Counted from the stretch's first letter, positions 43,368 through 51,843 are shown. The stretch is DNA of 64,000 nucleotides from Massilia sp. Leaf139 (GCF_001424165.1 NZ_LMOJ01000025.1:206134-270133), one strand, 5' to 3'. Notes: generated by a model from the sequence alone, not told the origin. Numbers and translations: made by a program.

Positions 43368-45053
43368 AAAACCTACCTCTCTACCCCCTCCGGGCTCGCC
43401 CCGCTCCTGCTTCTGCTGCTGTTGTGCTGCTGCGCCCCCGGCGCGTTTGCGGCCGTCGACGAACACAGCGAATTCGAAGCCACCCTGCACGCACCCTACC
43501 GGGCGCCCGACCTCGCAAAAGGCGAGGCGCGCACGTTTACGCTCGCCTTCGATTATCCGAACGCGCGCCAGGCGCAGGTCGTCGAATGGCAGCTGGAACT
43601 AATCTCGCCGCGCGGCGTCGTCGTGCGCCGCTGGCAGGACAGCACGCCGCTGGCCGACAAGCCGGTCTCGGTCGCGGTGCCCTGGTCGGGCCTGGACGCC
43701 GGTCGGCTGGCCGCCGGCATGTACGGGGTGCGCCTGCGCGCGGGCAGCCGCGATGCGGCCTCCAGCGCACCCTCGGCCGACGTGCACGAGCAGGTCTGGC
43801 AGATCGAGATCGGCCCGGCGCAGGCGCCCGTACTGCCGCGCTTCGCGCCTTTGCCCATGGGCCGCACCGGCCAGGCGGGCGCCGCACCGGCCACGGCGGC
43901 GTTGCCCTTCACCGTCTACCTCGGCAACCTGCACAGTCAAACGAACCACAGCGACGGCGGCGCCGAACTGTCCGACTGCAAGGGCGCGCAGGAGCCTCTG
44001 ACGGCGAAGTACGGCCCCGACGCCGCTTTTACGTATGCCCGTGCGCACGGACTCGACATCCTCGTCGCCTCCGAACACAACCACATGTACGACGGCTCGG
44101 ACAGCACCCGGCCCGACACCGATCCGGCCGTCCCGAAAGCTTTGTTCCGCCAGGGCCTGGACATGGCGGGCGCCTTCAATGCCGCGCACCCTGACTTCCT
44201 CGCCGTGTACGGCATGGAGTGGGGCGTCATCAACAAGGGCGGCCACGTGAACATTTTCAATAGCGAGCAGCTGCTGGGATGGGAAACGAACGGCAAGGGC
44301 GAATTGCTGGCCGACGTCGCCACACCGCGCAGCGATTACGCCGCCCTCTACACCCTGATGCGTGAACGCGGCTGGGTCGGCCAGTTCAACCATCCGGCGA
44401 CCAGCGGCCAGTTCAGCGTGAACGGCGTGGCGCTCGGCTACACGCTAGATGGCGACGAGGCGATGGCCCTGTGCGAGGTCGTCAACAGCACCGCCTTTTC
44501 CGTCAACGACAGGGAAGGGGAGACCCGGCGCAGCAATTACGAGGCGGCCTGCAACAAGATCCTCGAGGCCGGCTTCCATGTCGCCTTCAGCACCAACCAG
44601 GACAACCACTGCGCCAACTGGGGCACGGCCTATACCAACCGCACCGGCGTGCTGATCCCGAACGGCAGCGCCTTGAGCCAGGCCAGCTTCGTCGAGGCGT
44701 TAAAGGCGCGGCGCGTGTTCGCGACCATGGACAAGGGCTCGCAACTGATCCTGACCGCGAACGGCCGCATGATGGGCGAGCGTTTTACGAACAGCGGGCC
44801 GCTGACGCTGACGGCGAACTTCGCCAGCACGAGCGGCAAGCAGGTGGCGACAGTGGCGATCATGGAAGGGGTGCCGGGACGCGGCGGGATGGTGACGCAG
44901 ATGGCGAGCGAGGCGAACGTGACTTTTACGCCTTCAATCGGCGCGCATTTCTATTATGCGAAGGTAACGCAGGCGGACGGCAACATCCTGTGGTCGGCGC
45001 CGGTGTGGGTAACCCAGGAGGCCGGCGGTAGGGTGGTCGGCTCCACCCGCTAG
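43365..45053 (+). CDS. Secreted PHP-domain phosphoesterase-like hydrolase (CehA/McbA family type)
   Basis: The 562-residue precursor has a Leu-rich signal peptide ending near GAFA, possibly with a lipobox (LLLCCC). An Ig-like domain of about 150 residues precedes a PHP metallohydrolase domain with metal-binding motifs NLHSQTNHSDGG, ASEHNHMYDG, YGMEWGVINKGGHVNIF, QFNHPATSG and STNQDNHCANWG. The CehA/McbA-like family includes carbaryl hydrolase; the natural substrate here is unknown. It follows the porin gene by 140 bp with a likely separate control element over its start codon. A decayed REP-like sequence encodes its last residues (about 45028-45053). Confidence 0.85.
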   Translation: MKTYLSTPSGLAPLLLLLLLCCCAPGAFAAVDEHSEFEATLHAPYRAPDLAKGEARTFTLAFDYPNARQAQVVEWQLELISPRGVVVRRWQDSTPLADKPVSVAVPWSGLDAGRLAAGMYGVRLRAGSRDAASSAPSADVHEQVWQIEIGPAQAPVLPRFAPLPMGRTGQAGAAPATAALPFTVYLGNLHSQTNHSDGGAELSDCKGAQEPLTAKYGPDAAFTYARAHGLDILVASEHNHMYDGSDSTRPDTDPAVPKALFRQGLDMAGAFNAAHPDFLAVYGMEWGVINKGGHVNIFNSEQLLGWETNGKGELLADVATPRSDYAALYTLMRERGWVGQFNHPATSGQFSVNGVALGYTLDGDEAMALCEVVNSTAFSVNDREGETRRSNYEAACNKILEAGFHVAFSTNQDNHCANWGTAYTNRTGVLIPNGSALSQASFVEALKARRVFATMDKGSQLILTANGRMMGERFTNSGPLTLTANFASTSGKQVATVAIMEGVPGRGGMVTQMASEANVTFTPSIGAHFYYAKVTQADGNILWSAPVWVTQEAGGRVVGSTR

Positions 45054-45113
45054 AGTGCATACCCGCGCCGCCCACGCGTAAGGTGTGAACAGCGGCGCAG
45101 GCAGAAGCAAGCT

Positions 45114-45584
45114 TTATTCGGCCATCTGGCTCTGCAGGTAGTTCTGGATCCCGATCTTGACGATCAGGTCTAGCTGGGTCTCGAGCCACTCGATATGCTC
45201 TTCGGTGTCTTCGAGGATGACGAGCAGCAGGTCGCGCGACACGTAGTCGGCGGCGGCTTCGCAGGCGGCGATGCCTTCCTTGACGGTCAGCTGGGCGGCG
45301 CGCTCGAGTTTCAGGTCGGCGGCCAGCATCTCTTCCGTGTTTTCGCCGATCAGCAGCTTATGCAGGGCCTGCAGGTTGGGCAGGCCGTCGAGCATCAGGA
45401 TGCGGTCGATCAGCTTATCGGCGTGCTTCATTTCGCCGATCGATTCGTCGTATTCTTTTTTGCCGAGCTTGAAGAAGCCCCAGTGGCGGTACATCCGCGC
45501 GTGCAGGAAGTACTGGTTGACGGCGGTAAGCTCGTTGGTCAGCTGCGCGTTGAGCAGCCGGATGACGTTGGGATCGCCCTTCAT
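45114..45584 (-). CDS. bfr: Bacterioferritin
   Basis: Bacterioferritin is a 24-mer that stores ferric iron and binds heme between subunit pairs. The 156-residue product has the ferroxidase ligands Glu18, Glu51 and His54 (EMKHADKLIDR), the axial heme Met52, and a second set around EDTEEHIEWLETQ. It begins MKGDPNVIRLLNAQL, as is usual. It lies downstream of bfd on the minus strand, the classic storage/release pair. Confidence 0.97.
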   Translation of the reverse strand: MKGDPNVIRLLNAQLTNELTAVNQYFLHARMYRHWGFFKLGKKEYDESIGEMKHADKLIDRILMLDGLPNLQALHKLLIGENTEEMLAADLKLERAAQLTVKEGIAACEAAADYVSRDLLLVILEDTEEHIEWLETQLDLIVKIGIQNYLQSQMAE

Positions 45585-45674
45585 GGTGTGCCTTTGTTAT
45601 GTGTGTGCGTTGCCGCAATCATAGCAAAGGGCGAACGCGCGCGCCGGAAAGCCGGCGGCGGGGAAGAAACGGAA

Positions 45675-45887
45675 TTACGCGGGTTGCGAAGCGCGGAAAC
45701 TCAGTTCGGTGACAACGGTCTTGCTGTCGAGCGCTTCGTGCAGCACTTCGCGGGCGTAGCTGATGCACTTGCCGCAGTCGGTACCCAGGCCGAGTTCGGC
45801 GCGCAGTGCGGCGATCGAGGTGATGCCGAGGTCGACCGCCTGGCGGATTTCACGGTCGGAGATGTTGTTGCAGACACAGACGATCAT
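45675..45887 (-). CDS. bfd: Bacterioferritin-associated ferredoxin
   Basis: The 70-residue protein carries the four Cys of the BFD-like [2Fe-2S] fold (IVCVCNNIS and TDCGKCISYA). Bfd reduces the iron core of bacterioferritin to release iron. Start ATG 45887 (MIVCVCNN) matches the family; the longer frame to 45923 runs toward the Fur box. The gene lies 90 bp upstream of bfr on the same strand. Confidence 0.95.
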   Translation of the reverse strand: MIVCVCNNISDREIRQAVDLGITSIAALRAELGLGTDCGKCISYAREVLHEALDSKTVVTELSFRASQPA

Positions 45888-45929
45888 CGAAGCAGTCCCT
45901 GGAAAGTTCACCCGAGTTGTCACTCAAAT

Positions 45930-45948
45930 AATGAGAATCGTTCTCATT
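45930..45948. promoter_or_regulatory. Fur box upstream of bfd
   Basis: AATGAGAA TCG TTCTCATT has perfect 8-bp arms and matches the 7-1-7 Fur consensus TGATAATCATTATCA at 12 of 15 positions. It is 43 bp upstream of the bfd start, positioned to repress bfd (and perhaps bfr) when iron is plentiful. Confidence 0.85.
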
Positions 45949-46011
45949 CGTGTTCTATTCTGAGGAAAATTTTCGACGGGCGCAAGCGGTTTTGTCGTGT
46001 AATCGATCTGC

Positions 46012-46032
46012 AAATAGAAATAATTCGCATTT
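46012..46032. promoter_or_regulatory. Possible Fur box upstream of feoA
   Basis: AAATAGAAATAATTCGCATTT matches the 7-1-7 Fur consensus at about 9 of 15 positions on the minus strand. It lies 78 bp upstream of feoA, where a Fur site is expected. Confidence 0.45.
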
Positions 46033-46059
46033 AGGTTTATGATGCTAGTATCTGTCTCA

Positions 46060-46095
46060 TCAGCGCTACATATCACCGCTACATCAGCGCCACAC
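46060..46095 (+). repeat. Short imperfect tandem repeat in the feo leader
   Basis: TCAGCGCTACATA, TCACCGCTACA and TCAGCGCCACA follow one another just before the feoA ribosome-binding region. Unit length is 11-13 bp. Function unknown. Confidence 0.6.
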
Positions 46096-46109
46096 ACCGG
46101 AACGCCGCC

Positions 46110-46367
46110 ATGACTCTAGTCCCCACTTTGACCACACTCGACGCCCTCAAGGCGGGACAGAGTGCGACCGTGATCCACCTCGCGCCGACCGCGAACGGCG
46201 GCCAGGACGTGCCGCGCCGCCTGATGGAACTGGGCTTCGTGCCGGGCGAACGCATCCGCATGTTGAAACGCGGACTGCCGGGCGGCCCGGTCGCGGTGAA
46301 AGTTGGCGAGTCGACCTTCGCCCTGCGTAAATTCGAGGCCGCGCTCGTCTCGATCCAGCCGGAATAA
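46110..46367 (+). CDS. feoA: Ferrous iron transport protein A
   Basis: FeoA is a small SH3-like cytoplasmic protein that assists the FeoB ferrous-iron permease. The 85-residue product has the family motif RRLMELGFVPGERIRMLKRG and the C-terminal TFALRKFEAALV. It starts with ATG 46110, three bases separating its stop from feoB. The operon is likely under Fur control. Confidence 0.95.
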   Translation: MTLVPTLTTLDALKAGQSATVIHLAPTANGGQDVPRRLMELGFVPGERIRMLKRGLPGGPVAVKVGESTFALRKFEAALVSIQPE

Positions 46368-46370
46368 TCG

Positions 46371-48248
46371 ATGGGTGTCATGGAACAGCAGGTGGCGACG
46401 CGCTCGCCCCTGATCGCTTTACTCGGCAATCCGAACTGCGGCAAAACGGCCCTGTTCAACCGTCTCACCGGCGCGCGCCAGAAGGTCGCCAACTACGCCG
46501 GCGTCACCATCGAACGCAAGGAAGGCAGTTTTACGTCTCCCGCCGGGCGCGCGTTGCGCGTGCTCGACCTGCCGGGCGCCTATAGCCTGTCCGCCCAGAC
46601 GCCCGACGAAGCCATCACGCGCGACGTTGTCGCCGGCCTGCGCGCCGGTGAAACGGCGCCGGATGCCATCGTCTGTGTCGTCAACGCCACAAACCTGCGC
46701 CTGAATTTGCGCCTGGTGCTGGAAATCCAGCGCCTCGGCCTGCCGATGATCCTCGCGCTGAACATGGTCGACGTGGCCAAGAAACGCGGCATCGAGATCG
46801 ACACGGCCAAGCTCTCGCAGGAACTAAACATGCCGGTGGTCGAGACCATCGCCATCCAGGCCGGCGGCGAGGGCGCGCTGCTGGACGCGCTCGACCGCAT
46901 GCCGCTCGAACGCGTGCAGCCGAAACCGCTGGCCGCGATCGACGCCGTGCCGGTCGAAGAGACCCAGCGCGAAGTGCGGCGCATCCTGGATGCGACGACC
47001 AACTACGCCCACGACAAAGGCAATCTGTCGGAAAAGATCGACCACGTCATCCTGCATCCGCTGGCCGGGCCGATCCTGCTGGCGGCGCTGATGTTCATCA
47101 TCTTCCAGGCCGTGTTCAGCTGGGCCGAAGCGCCGATGGACTTCATCACCGGTACCGTCGAGGGCATCGGCGCCTGGATCGGCGACGCCATGAGCGAAGG
47201 CCCGCTGCGCAGCCTGATCGTGGACGGCATCATCGCCGGCGTCGGCGGGGTGCTCGTGTTCCTGCCGCAGATCCTGATCCTGTTCTTCTTCATCCTGATC
47301 CTGGAAGACGTCGGCTACCTGCCGCGCGCGGCTTTTCTCCTCGACCGGATGATGGGCGGCGTCGGCCTGTCCGGCCGCGCCTTCATTCCGCTGCTATCCT
47401 CGTTCGCCTGCGCGATTCCCGGCGTGATGGCCGCGCGCACGATCCAGAACCCGCGCGACCGCCTGGTGACGATCATGATCGCGCCGCTGATGACCTGCTC
47501 GGCGAGACTGCCCGTGTACGCACTGATCATCGCCGCCTTCATCCCCGCACGCGAAGTCGGCATGTTCAACCTGCAGGGCCTGGTGCTGTTCGCGCTGTAC
47601 GCGCTCGGCATCGTCAGCGCGATGGGCGTGGCCTGGTACATGAAGCGCCGCAGCGGCAGCGGCCAGCATCCGCTGCTGCTGGAACTGCCGGCCTATCACT
47701 GGCCGCACCTGCCGACGCTGGCGCTGGGCCTGTGGGAACGCGCCAAGATCTTCCTGATGCGCGTCGGTACGCTGATCCTCACCCTGATGATCCTGCTCTG
47801 GTTCCTGTCGAGCTTCCCGGGCGCGCCCGAAGGCGCGACGCAGCCGCCGATCTACTACAGCGTGGCCGGCATGCTGGGACGCGCCCTGGCCGTGATCTTC
47901 GAGCCGATCGGCTTCGGCTGGCAGATCTGCATCGCCCTGGTGCCCGGCATGGCCGCGCGCGAAGTGGCGGTCGGCGCACTCGGCACCGTGTACGCCCTGG
48001 CCGGTTCCGGCGACGAGGTCGCCAATACGCTGGGCCCGCTGATCGGCGGCTCCTGGTCGCTGGCGACCGCCCTGTCGCTGCTGGCCTGGTACGTGTACGC
48101 GCCGCAGTGCATCGCGACCCTGTCGGTGGTGCGCCGCGAAACCGGCAGCGCAAAATATGCCTGGATGATGGCCGGCTACATGTTCGCCCTTGCCTACATC
48201 GCCTCCTTCATCACCTACCGCATCGCGCTGGCGCTCGGCGGAGGCTGA
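46371..48248 (+). CDS. feoB: Ferrous iron transporter B
   Basis: FeoB is the inner-membrane Fe(II) permease with a cytosolic G domain. The 625-residue protein has G1 GNPNCGKT, G2 around YAGVTIERKEG, G3 DLPGAYS and G4 NMVD, a GDI-like helical linker, and then paired Gate domains with 8 or so helices (MMGGVGLSGRAFIPLLSSFACAIPG and GMAAREVAVGALGTVYA are characteristic). It is shorter than E. coli FeoB (773) and near the usual betaproteobacterial size. Starts at 46371 or 46380 are possible. Confidence 0.96.
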   Translation: MGVMEQQVATRSPLIALLGNPNCGKTALFNRLTGARQKVANYAGVTIERKEGSFTSPAGRALRVLDLPGAYSLSAQTPDEAITRDVVAGLRAGETAPDAIVCVVNATNLRLNLRLVLEIQRLGLPMILALNMVDVAKKRGIEIDTAKLSQELNMPVVETIAIQAGGEGALLDALDRMPLERVQPKPLAAIDAVPVEETQREVRRILDATTNYAHDKGNLSEKIDHVILHPLAGPILLAALMFIIFQAVFSWAEAPMDFITGTVEGIGAWIGDAMSEGPLRSLIVDGIIAGVGGVLVFLPQILILFFFILILEDVGYLPRAAFLLDRMMGGVGLSGRAFIPLLSSFACAIPGVMAARTIQNPRDRLVTIMIAPLMTCSARLPVYALIIAAFIPAREVGMFNLQGLVLFALYALGIVSAMGVAWYMKRRSGSGQHPLLLELPAYHWPHLPTLALGLWERAKIFLMRVGTLILTLMILLWFLSSFPGAPEGATQPPIYYSVAGMLGRALAVIFEPIGFGWQICIALVPGMAAREVAVGALGTVYALAGSGDEVANTLGPLIGGSWSLATALSLLAWYVYAPQCIATLSVVRRETGSAKYAWMMAGYMFALAYIASFITYRIALALGGG

Positions 48249-48249
48249 C

Positions 48250-48507
48250 ATGTGGCAGGAACTCGTCGTCGCGCTGGCCGTCCTTGTCGCCGCCGTCTAC
48301 GTCGGCGCCAAGTACCTGCCCGCGGCCTGGCGCATCCGCATCGTCAACCGCCTTTCGCGCGGCGGTACGGACTCGAAACTGGTGCGCTGGCTGGATACGG
48401 CGGACAGCTGCGGGGGCGGGTGCAAGAGCTGTAATACCTGCGAGACGGACGAGCCGGCGCCGACAGTGTCGGATGGCCGTCGGGTGATCAAGATTCACAA
48501 AAAGTAG
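48250..48507 (+). CDS. FeoB-associated Cys-rich membrane protein
   Basis: The 85-residue protein has one N-terminal membrane helix (ELVVALAVLVAAVYVGAKYL), a basic segment, then a Cys cluster CGGGCKSCNTC and a Lys-rich tail. Such proteins often follow feoB and are thought to help Fe(II) uptake or FeoB assembly, taking the place of FeoC; they do not resemble enterobacterial FeoC. It starts one base after the feoB stop. Its TAG stop (48505-48507) lies inside a REP element. Confidence 0.85.
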   Translation: MWQELVVALAVLVAAVYVGAKYLPAAWRIRIVNRLSRGGTDSKLVRWLDTADSCGGGCKSCNTCETDEPAPTVSDGRRVIKIHKK

Positions 48508-48527
48508 GGTGGGCACTTGTGCCCACG
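48504..48527 (-). repeat. REP-like element left of the RAYT gene
   Basis: GTAGG GTGGGCAC TT GTGCCCAC G. It is the exact reverse complement, over 24 nt, of the copy at 49203-49226. The feoC-like stop codon TAG is formed by its first bases. Confidence 0.93.
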
Positions 48528-48635
48528 TCGTCTCACCCTGGGCACATGGCGCTGCCGCCGGCACTCCGCTTCCGGTGCGTTCCGATTGATCCAACACATC
48601 CATGCCTGCATGACGCCGCATTACGATGCCGCACC

Positions 48636-49175
48636 ATGTCACGGTACCGCCGCCTGCTCACAGGTTCCACCTATTTCTTTACGGTCGTCGCCCACCGCCG
48701 TCGTCCCATCTTCTGCAACCCGCTCATCCGTACGAACCTCGCGCACGCAATCCGCTTCGTTCGCGGTATTCGGCCGTTCGTCATCGACGGCTGGATTCTG
48801 CTGCCCGATCACATGCATTGCATCTGGACGCTTCCGGAGGGCGATACCGATTATTCGACGCGCTGGGCTACGATCAAACGCCACGTGTCGAGCAGTTCGG
48901 CTCGCGTGCTAGCCGATGCGGCGTTGTCCACGCCTTCACGCCAAAAAAAGCGCGAGTCGACGATCTGGCAGCGCCGCTTTTGGGAGCATCAGGTACGGGA
49001 TGAACGCGATTTTGAAAGGCACATGGATTACATCCATTTCAATCCGGTCAAGCATGGGTACGTGCAGCAAGTCGTCGATTGGCCGCATTCGACGTTTCAT
49101 CGGTATGTGCGGGAAGGGGTATATCCAATCGATTGGGGTGGGACGCCGGATATCGCCGGCATGTTGATCGAATAG
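48636..49175 (+). CDS. REP-associated tyrosine transposase (RAYT, Y1 HUH type)
   Basis: The 179-residue protein belongs to the Y1_Tnp/IS200-like superfamily: the HUH motif is His59-Met60-His61 in LLPDHMHCIW and the catalytic Tyr is probably Tyr132 in HMDYIHFNPVKHGYV. W111-QRRFWEHQVRDERDF between them is RAYT-typical. RAYTs are single-copy domesticated relatives of IS200/IS605 transposases that cleave REP hairpins. Start ATG 48636 (MSRYRRL) is typical; a longer frame from 48519 overlaps the REP. It sits between inverted REP copies. Confidence 0.9.
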   Translation: MSRYRRLLTGSTYFFTVVAHRRRPIFCNPLIRTNLAHAIRFVRGIRPFVIDGWILLPDHMHCIWTLPEGDTDYSTRWATIKRHVSSSSARVLADAALSTPSRQKKRESTIWQRRFWEHQVRDERDFERHMDYIHFNPVKHGYVQQVVDWPHSTFHRYVREGVYPIDWGGTPDIAGMLIE

Positions 49176-49202
49176 GCACCGTGGTGTGCGGAAGGATGAC
49201 CG

Positions 49203-49226
49203 CGTGGGCACAAGTGCCCACCCTAC
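49203..49226 (+). repeat. REP-like element right of the RAYT gene
   Basis: CGTGGGCAC AA GTGCCCAC CCTAC, followed by AAACCTTATG, which recurs after the copy at 63537-63565. With the left copy it brackets the RAYT gene in inverted orientation. Confidence 0.93.
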
Positions 49227-49231
49227 AAACC

Positions 49232-50086
49232 TTATGTATTCGATCCATCGAGCGAATGGGAAATCCCCAGCGCCGCCATCAAGCGCTGCGCATCATACGG
49301 CGCATGCACCTTGATATCGTTATCGAAGTAGCAGTACACATCCCGCCCATCCATGCTCCAGGCGCGGATGCGGGCGGCCCAGCGGGCGATGGCCTCGTCG
49401 TCGTAGCCGCTGGCATACAGCTCCTTGTCGCCGTGCAGGCGGATGTAGACGAAGTCGGCCGTCACGTCGTCCATGTAGGGGAACTTGCCGGCCGTGTCGG
49501 CCACGACGAGGGCCACGTTGTACCTGCGCAGCAGAGCCAAAAAACGCGGGTCGCGGAAGCTCTCGTGGCGCACCTCGAGCGCGTGGCGCATCGGCCGCCG
49601 CGCGTCCATGCCGAGAAAGACCTTGCCCTCCATGCGTGGCTGGTACTGGCGCGCCAGCGCGAGTGCGCTTTCCGTGTCCTGCGGCAGGATGCTGAGGAAG
49701 TGTTCGAAGCGCTCGGGGTCGAAGCGCACCATCTCCGGGAACTGCCACAGGAAGGGGCCGAGCTTTTCGCGCAGCGCGAACACGCCCGAGGCCAACACGT
49801 TCGCCAGCGGGCCGTCGATCTCCTTCAATTTGAGCATGTGGGTGATGAAACGGTTGCCCTTCACCGCGAACAGGAAGCCGGGCGGCGTGGCCGCGTACCA
49901 GGCGGCGTAGCTCTCGGGGCGCTGCAGTGAATAGAAGGAGCCGTTGATCTCGATCGTCGGCAGCTGGCGCGAGGCATAGTCGAGCTCGCGCGCCTGCGCC
50001 AGCTTGGGAGGATAGAACTTGCCGCGCCAGGGCGCGTAGCGCCAGCCGGAGATGCCGATGTGAATTTTTCCGCCAACGGTGCCCAT
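49232..50086 (-). CDS. DUF72 domain-containing protein
   Basis: The 284-residue protein has the DUF72 signature at its start (IHIGISGWRYAPWRGKFYP) with TIEINGSFYSLQRPESYAAWYAATP, a TIM-barrel-like family (YecE) of unknown function. VYCYFDNDIKVHAPYDAQRL at the end is also typical. Start ATG 50086 (MGTVGGKIHIG) is preferred over the frame to 50119. It lies 64 bp downstream of a chemoreceptor gene on the same strand; no functional link is visible. Confidence 0.9.
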   Translation of the reverse strand: MGTVGGKIHIGISGWRYAPWRGKFYPPKLAQARELDYASRQLPTIEINGSFYSLQRPESYAAWYAATPPGFLFAVKGNRFITHMLKLKEIDGPLANVLASGVFALREKLGPFLWQFPEMVRFDPERFEHFLSILPQDTESALALARQYQPRMEGKVFLGMDARRPMRHALEVRHESFRDPRFLALLRRYNVALVVADTAGKFPYMDDVTADFVYIRLHGDKELYASGYDDEAIARWAARIRAWSMDGRDVYCYFDNDIKVHAPYDAQRLMAALGISHSLDGSNT

Positions 50087-50150
50087 GCCGTCATCATAGA
50101 GCGCAGCGGCGACTGGCACGGTGCGCTGCCGAACCGTGCCGAGTCAGTCT

Positions 50151-51728
50151 CTAGGCCGCCAAGAGAAGGCGCGGCTCGCTCGCCGCCACCTTGAACACCC
50201 CGACCACCTCGGCCAGGCGCTCGGCCTGCAGGCGCATCGCCTCGGCCGATGCCGCCGCTTCCTCGACCAGGGCGGCGTTCTTCTGGGTCACGCCGTCCAT
50301 TTCGGCGATCGCCCGGTTGACCTGGCCGATGCCCGCTTCCTGCTCTTCGCTGGCGGCCGTGATCTCGGCGATGATGCCGTTCACCTGGCGCACGCTGCTG
50401 ACGATCTCGCCCATCGTCGTGCCGGCGCTGCGCACCAGCGCGCTGCCGGCGTCGACGCGCTCGACCGAGGCGTCGATCAGGCCCTTGATTTCCTTCGCGG
50501 CCGCGGCCGAGCGCTGGGCCAGCGTGCGCACTTCGCCGGCGACGACGGCGAAGCCGCGTCCCTGCTCGCCGGCGCGGGCCGCCTCGACGGCGGCATTCAG
50601 GGCCAGGATGTTGGTCTGGAAGGCGATGCCGTCGATGACGCCGATGATGTCGACGATCTTGCGCGACGAGTCGTTGATCGCTTCCATCGTGTGCACCACC
50701 TGCTGCACGACCTCGCCGCCGCGCACGGCCACGTCGGCGGCCGATGCCGACAGGCGGTTGGCATGGCGCGCGTGTTCGGCATTCTGCTGCACGGCGCTAG
50801 TGAGCTGCTCCATCGACGAGGCGGTTTCTTCGAGCGAGGCGGCCTGCTGCTCGGTGCGGCTCGAAAGATCGTGGTTACCGGCCGCGATCTGGTTCGAGGC
50901 GCTGGCGATCGCGTGGATGCCGACGTCGACCTCGCCCACGATCCGGCCCAGGCTGCCGTTCATCTCGCGCAGGGCGTCCAGCAGGTGTGCCGTCTCGTCG
51001 TGGCCGCGCACTTCGATGACGGCGGTGAGATCGCCCGCGGCCACCGTGCGCGCCACCGTCACGGCGCGCGAGAGCGGGGCGGCGATGCTGCGCGAGAGCG
51101 ACAGGCCGAACAGCATCAGCACGCCTGACAGGCCGAGCGTCGCGGCCGAGAACCACAGCACGCGCGGCCAGAACACGGCGCCGACGGTGTCCATGTAAAC
51201 GCCCGACCCGATCACCCAGCCCCAGCCTTCCACGCCTTTTACGTACGACACCTTCGGCACCGGCGCGTCCTGGCCCGGCTTGGGCCACATGTAGGCGACG
51301 TAGCCGGCGCCGTCCTTCCGTACGACGTCGACCGCGACCGAGAACAGGCGCAGGCCGTTCGGGTCGGCGACCGCGCCGACGTCGGTGCCGTCGAGTTCCG
51401 GCTTGAGCGGGTGCATCAGCATGCGCGGCCCCATGTCGTTGACCCAGAAGTATTCGGAGCCGCTATAGCGCAGCGCTTTCAAATCCGCCAGCGCCGCCGC
51501 CTGCGCCGCCTCCTTCGGCACGCTGCCGCTGTCGGCCGCCTGGCGGTGGCGCTCGACGACACCAACCGCCACCTCGACCGCCTGGCGCACGCCATGGGCG
51601 CGCTCGTCGAGAATCAGGGTACGTTCCGAAATGAGAAAACCTGCTGCAACGATCGCCATGCCGAGACCGGTGCTGAAGGTCAGCAGGCCGAGCTTCTTGG
51701 CGATATTCAAGCGAGAAAAAATTTTCAT
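50151..51728 (-). CDS. Methyl-accepting chemotaxis protein with sCache domain
   Basis: The 525-residue receptor has a transmembrane helix at about 12-32, a periplasmic single Cache domain (ALRYSGSEYFWVNDMGPRMLMHP and GWGWVIGSGVYMDTV), a second helix at about 190-212, HAMP, and a signalling domain with the hairpin tip DGIAFQTNILALNAAVEAARAGEQGRGFAVVAGEVR. It ends EPRLLLAA without a CheR/CheB docking pentapeptide. The Cache domain suggests small organic ligands. Start ATG 51728 (MKIFSRLNIAKK) is chosen because the extra upstream codons lack hydrophobic or conserved features. Confidence 0.93.
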   Translation of the reverse strand: MKIFSRLNIAKKLGLLTFSTGLGMAIVAAGFLISERTLILDERAHGVRQAVEVAVGVVERHRQAADSGSVPKEAAQAAALADLKALRYSGSEYFWVNDMGPRMLMHPLKPELDGTDVGAVADPNGLRLFSVAVDVVRKDGAGYVAYMWPKPGQDAPVPKVSYVKGVEGWGWVIGSGVYMDTVGAVFWPRVLWFSAATLGLSGVLMLFGLSLSRSIAAPLSRAVTVARTVAAGDLTAVIEVRGHDETAHLLDALREMNGSLGRIVGEVDVGIHAIASASNQIAAGNHDLSSRTEQQAASLEETASSMEQLTSAVQQNAEHARHANRLSASAADVAVRGGEVVQQVVHTMEAINDSSRKIVDIIGVIDGIAFQTNILALNAAVEAARAGEQGRGFAVVAGEVRTLAQRSAAAAKEIKGLIDASVERVDAGSALVRSAGTTMGEIVSSVRQVNGIIAEITAASEEQEAGIGQVNRAIAEMDGVTQKNAALVEEAAASAEAMRLQAERLAEVVGVFKVAASEPRLLLAA

Positions 51729-51843
51729 GAGAAGTGGGAGCGAAGTGGGCGCCTGCGCGGGTACTGCATTGGCAGGAAAAGAATGTCGAATTTGACGACG
51801 GAGTGGAAAACGGATGGGGATTGTAGAATCCATATTTCCAAAA

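Noticed and set aside
43313..44194. Frame of 293 codons starting before the PHP hydrolase start codon
   Set aside because: It begins with MMQLQQLHHEN across the palindrome but soon becomes Arg/Pro/Ala-rich without motifs; the overlapping frame encodes a signal peptide and PHP metal ligands.
48504..49226. Complete IS200/IS605 insertion sequence
   Set aside because: The protein is of RAYT type and the ends are REP palindromes; there is no tnpB or omega gene and no IS200 end structure.
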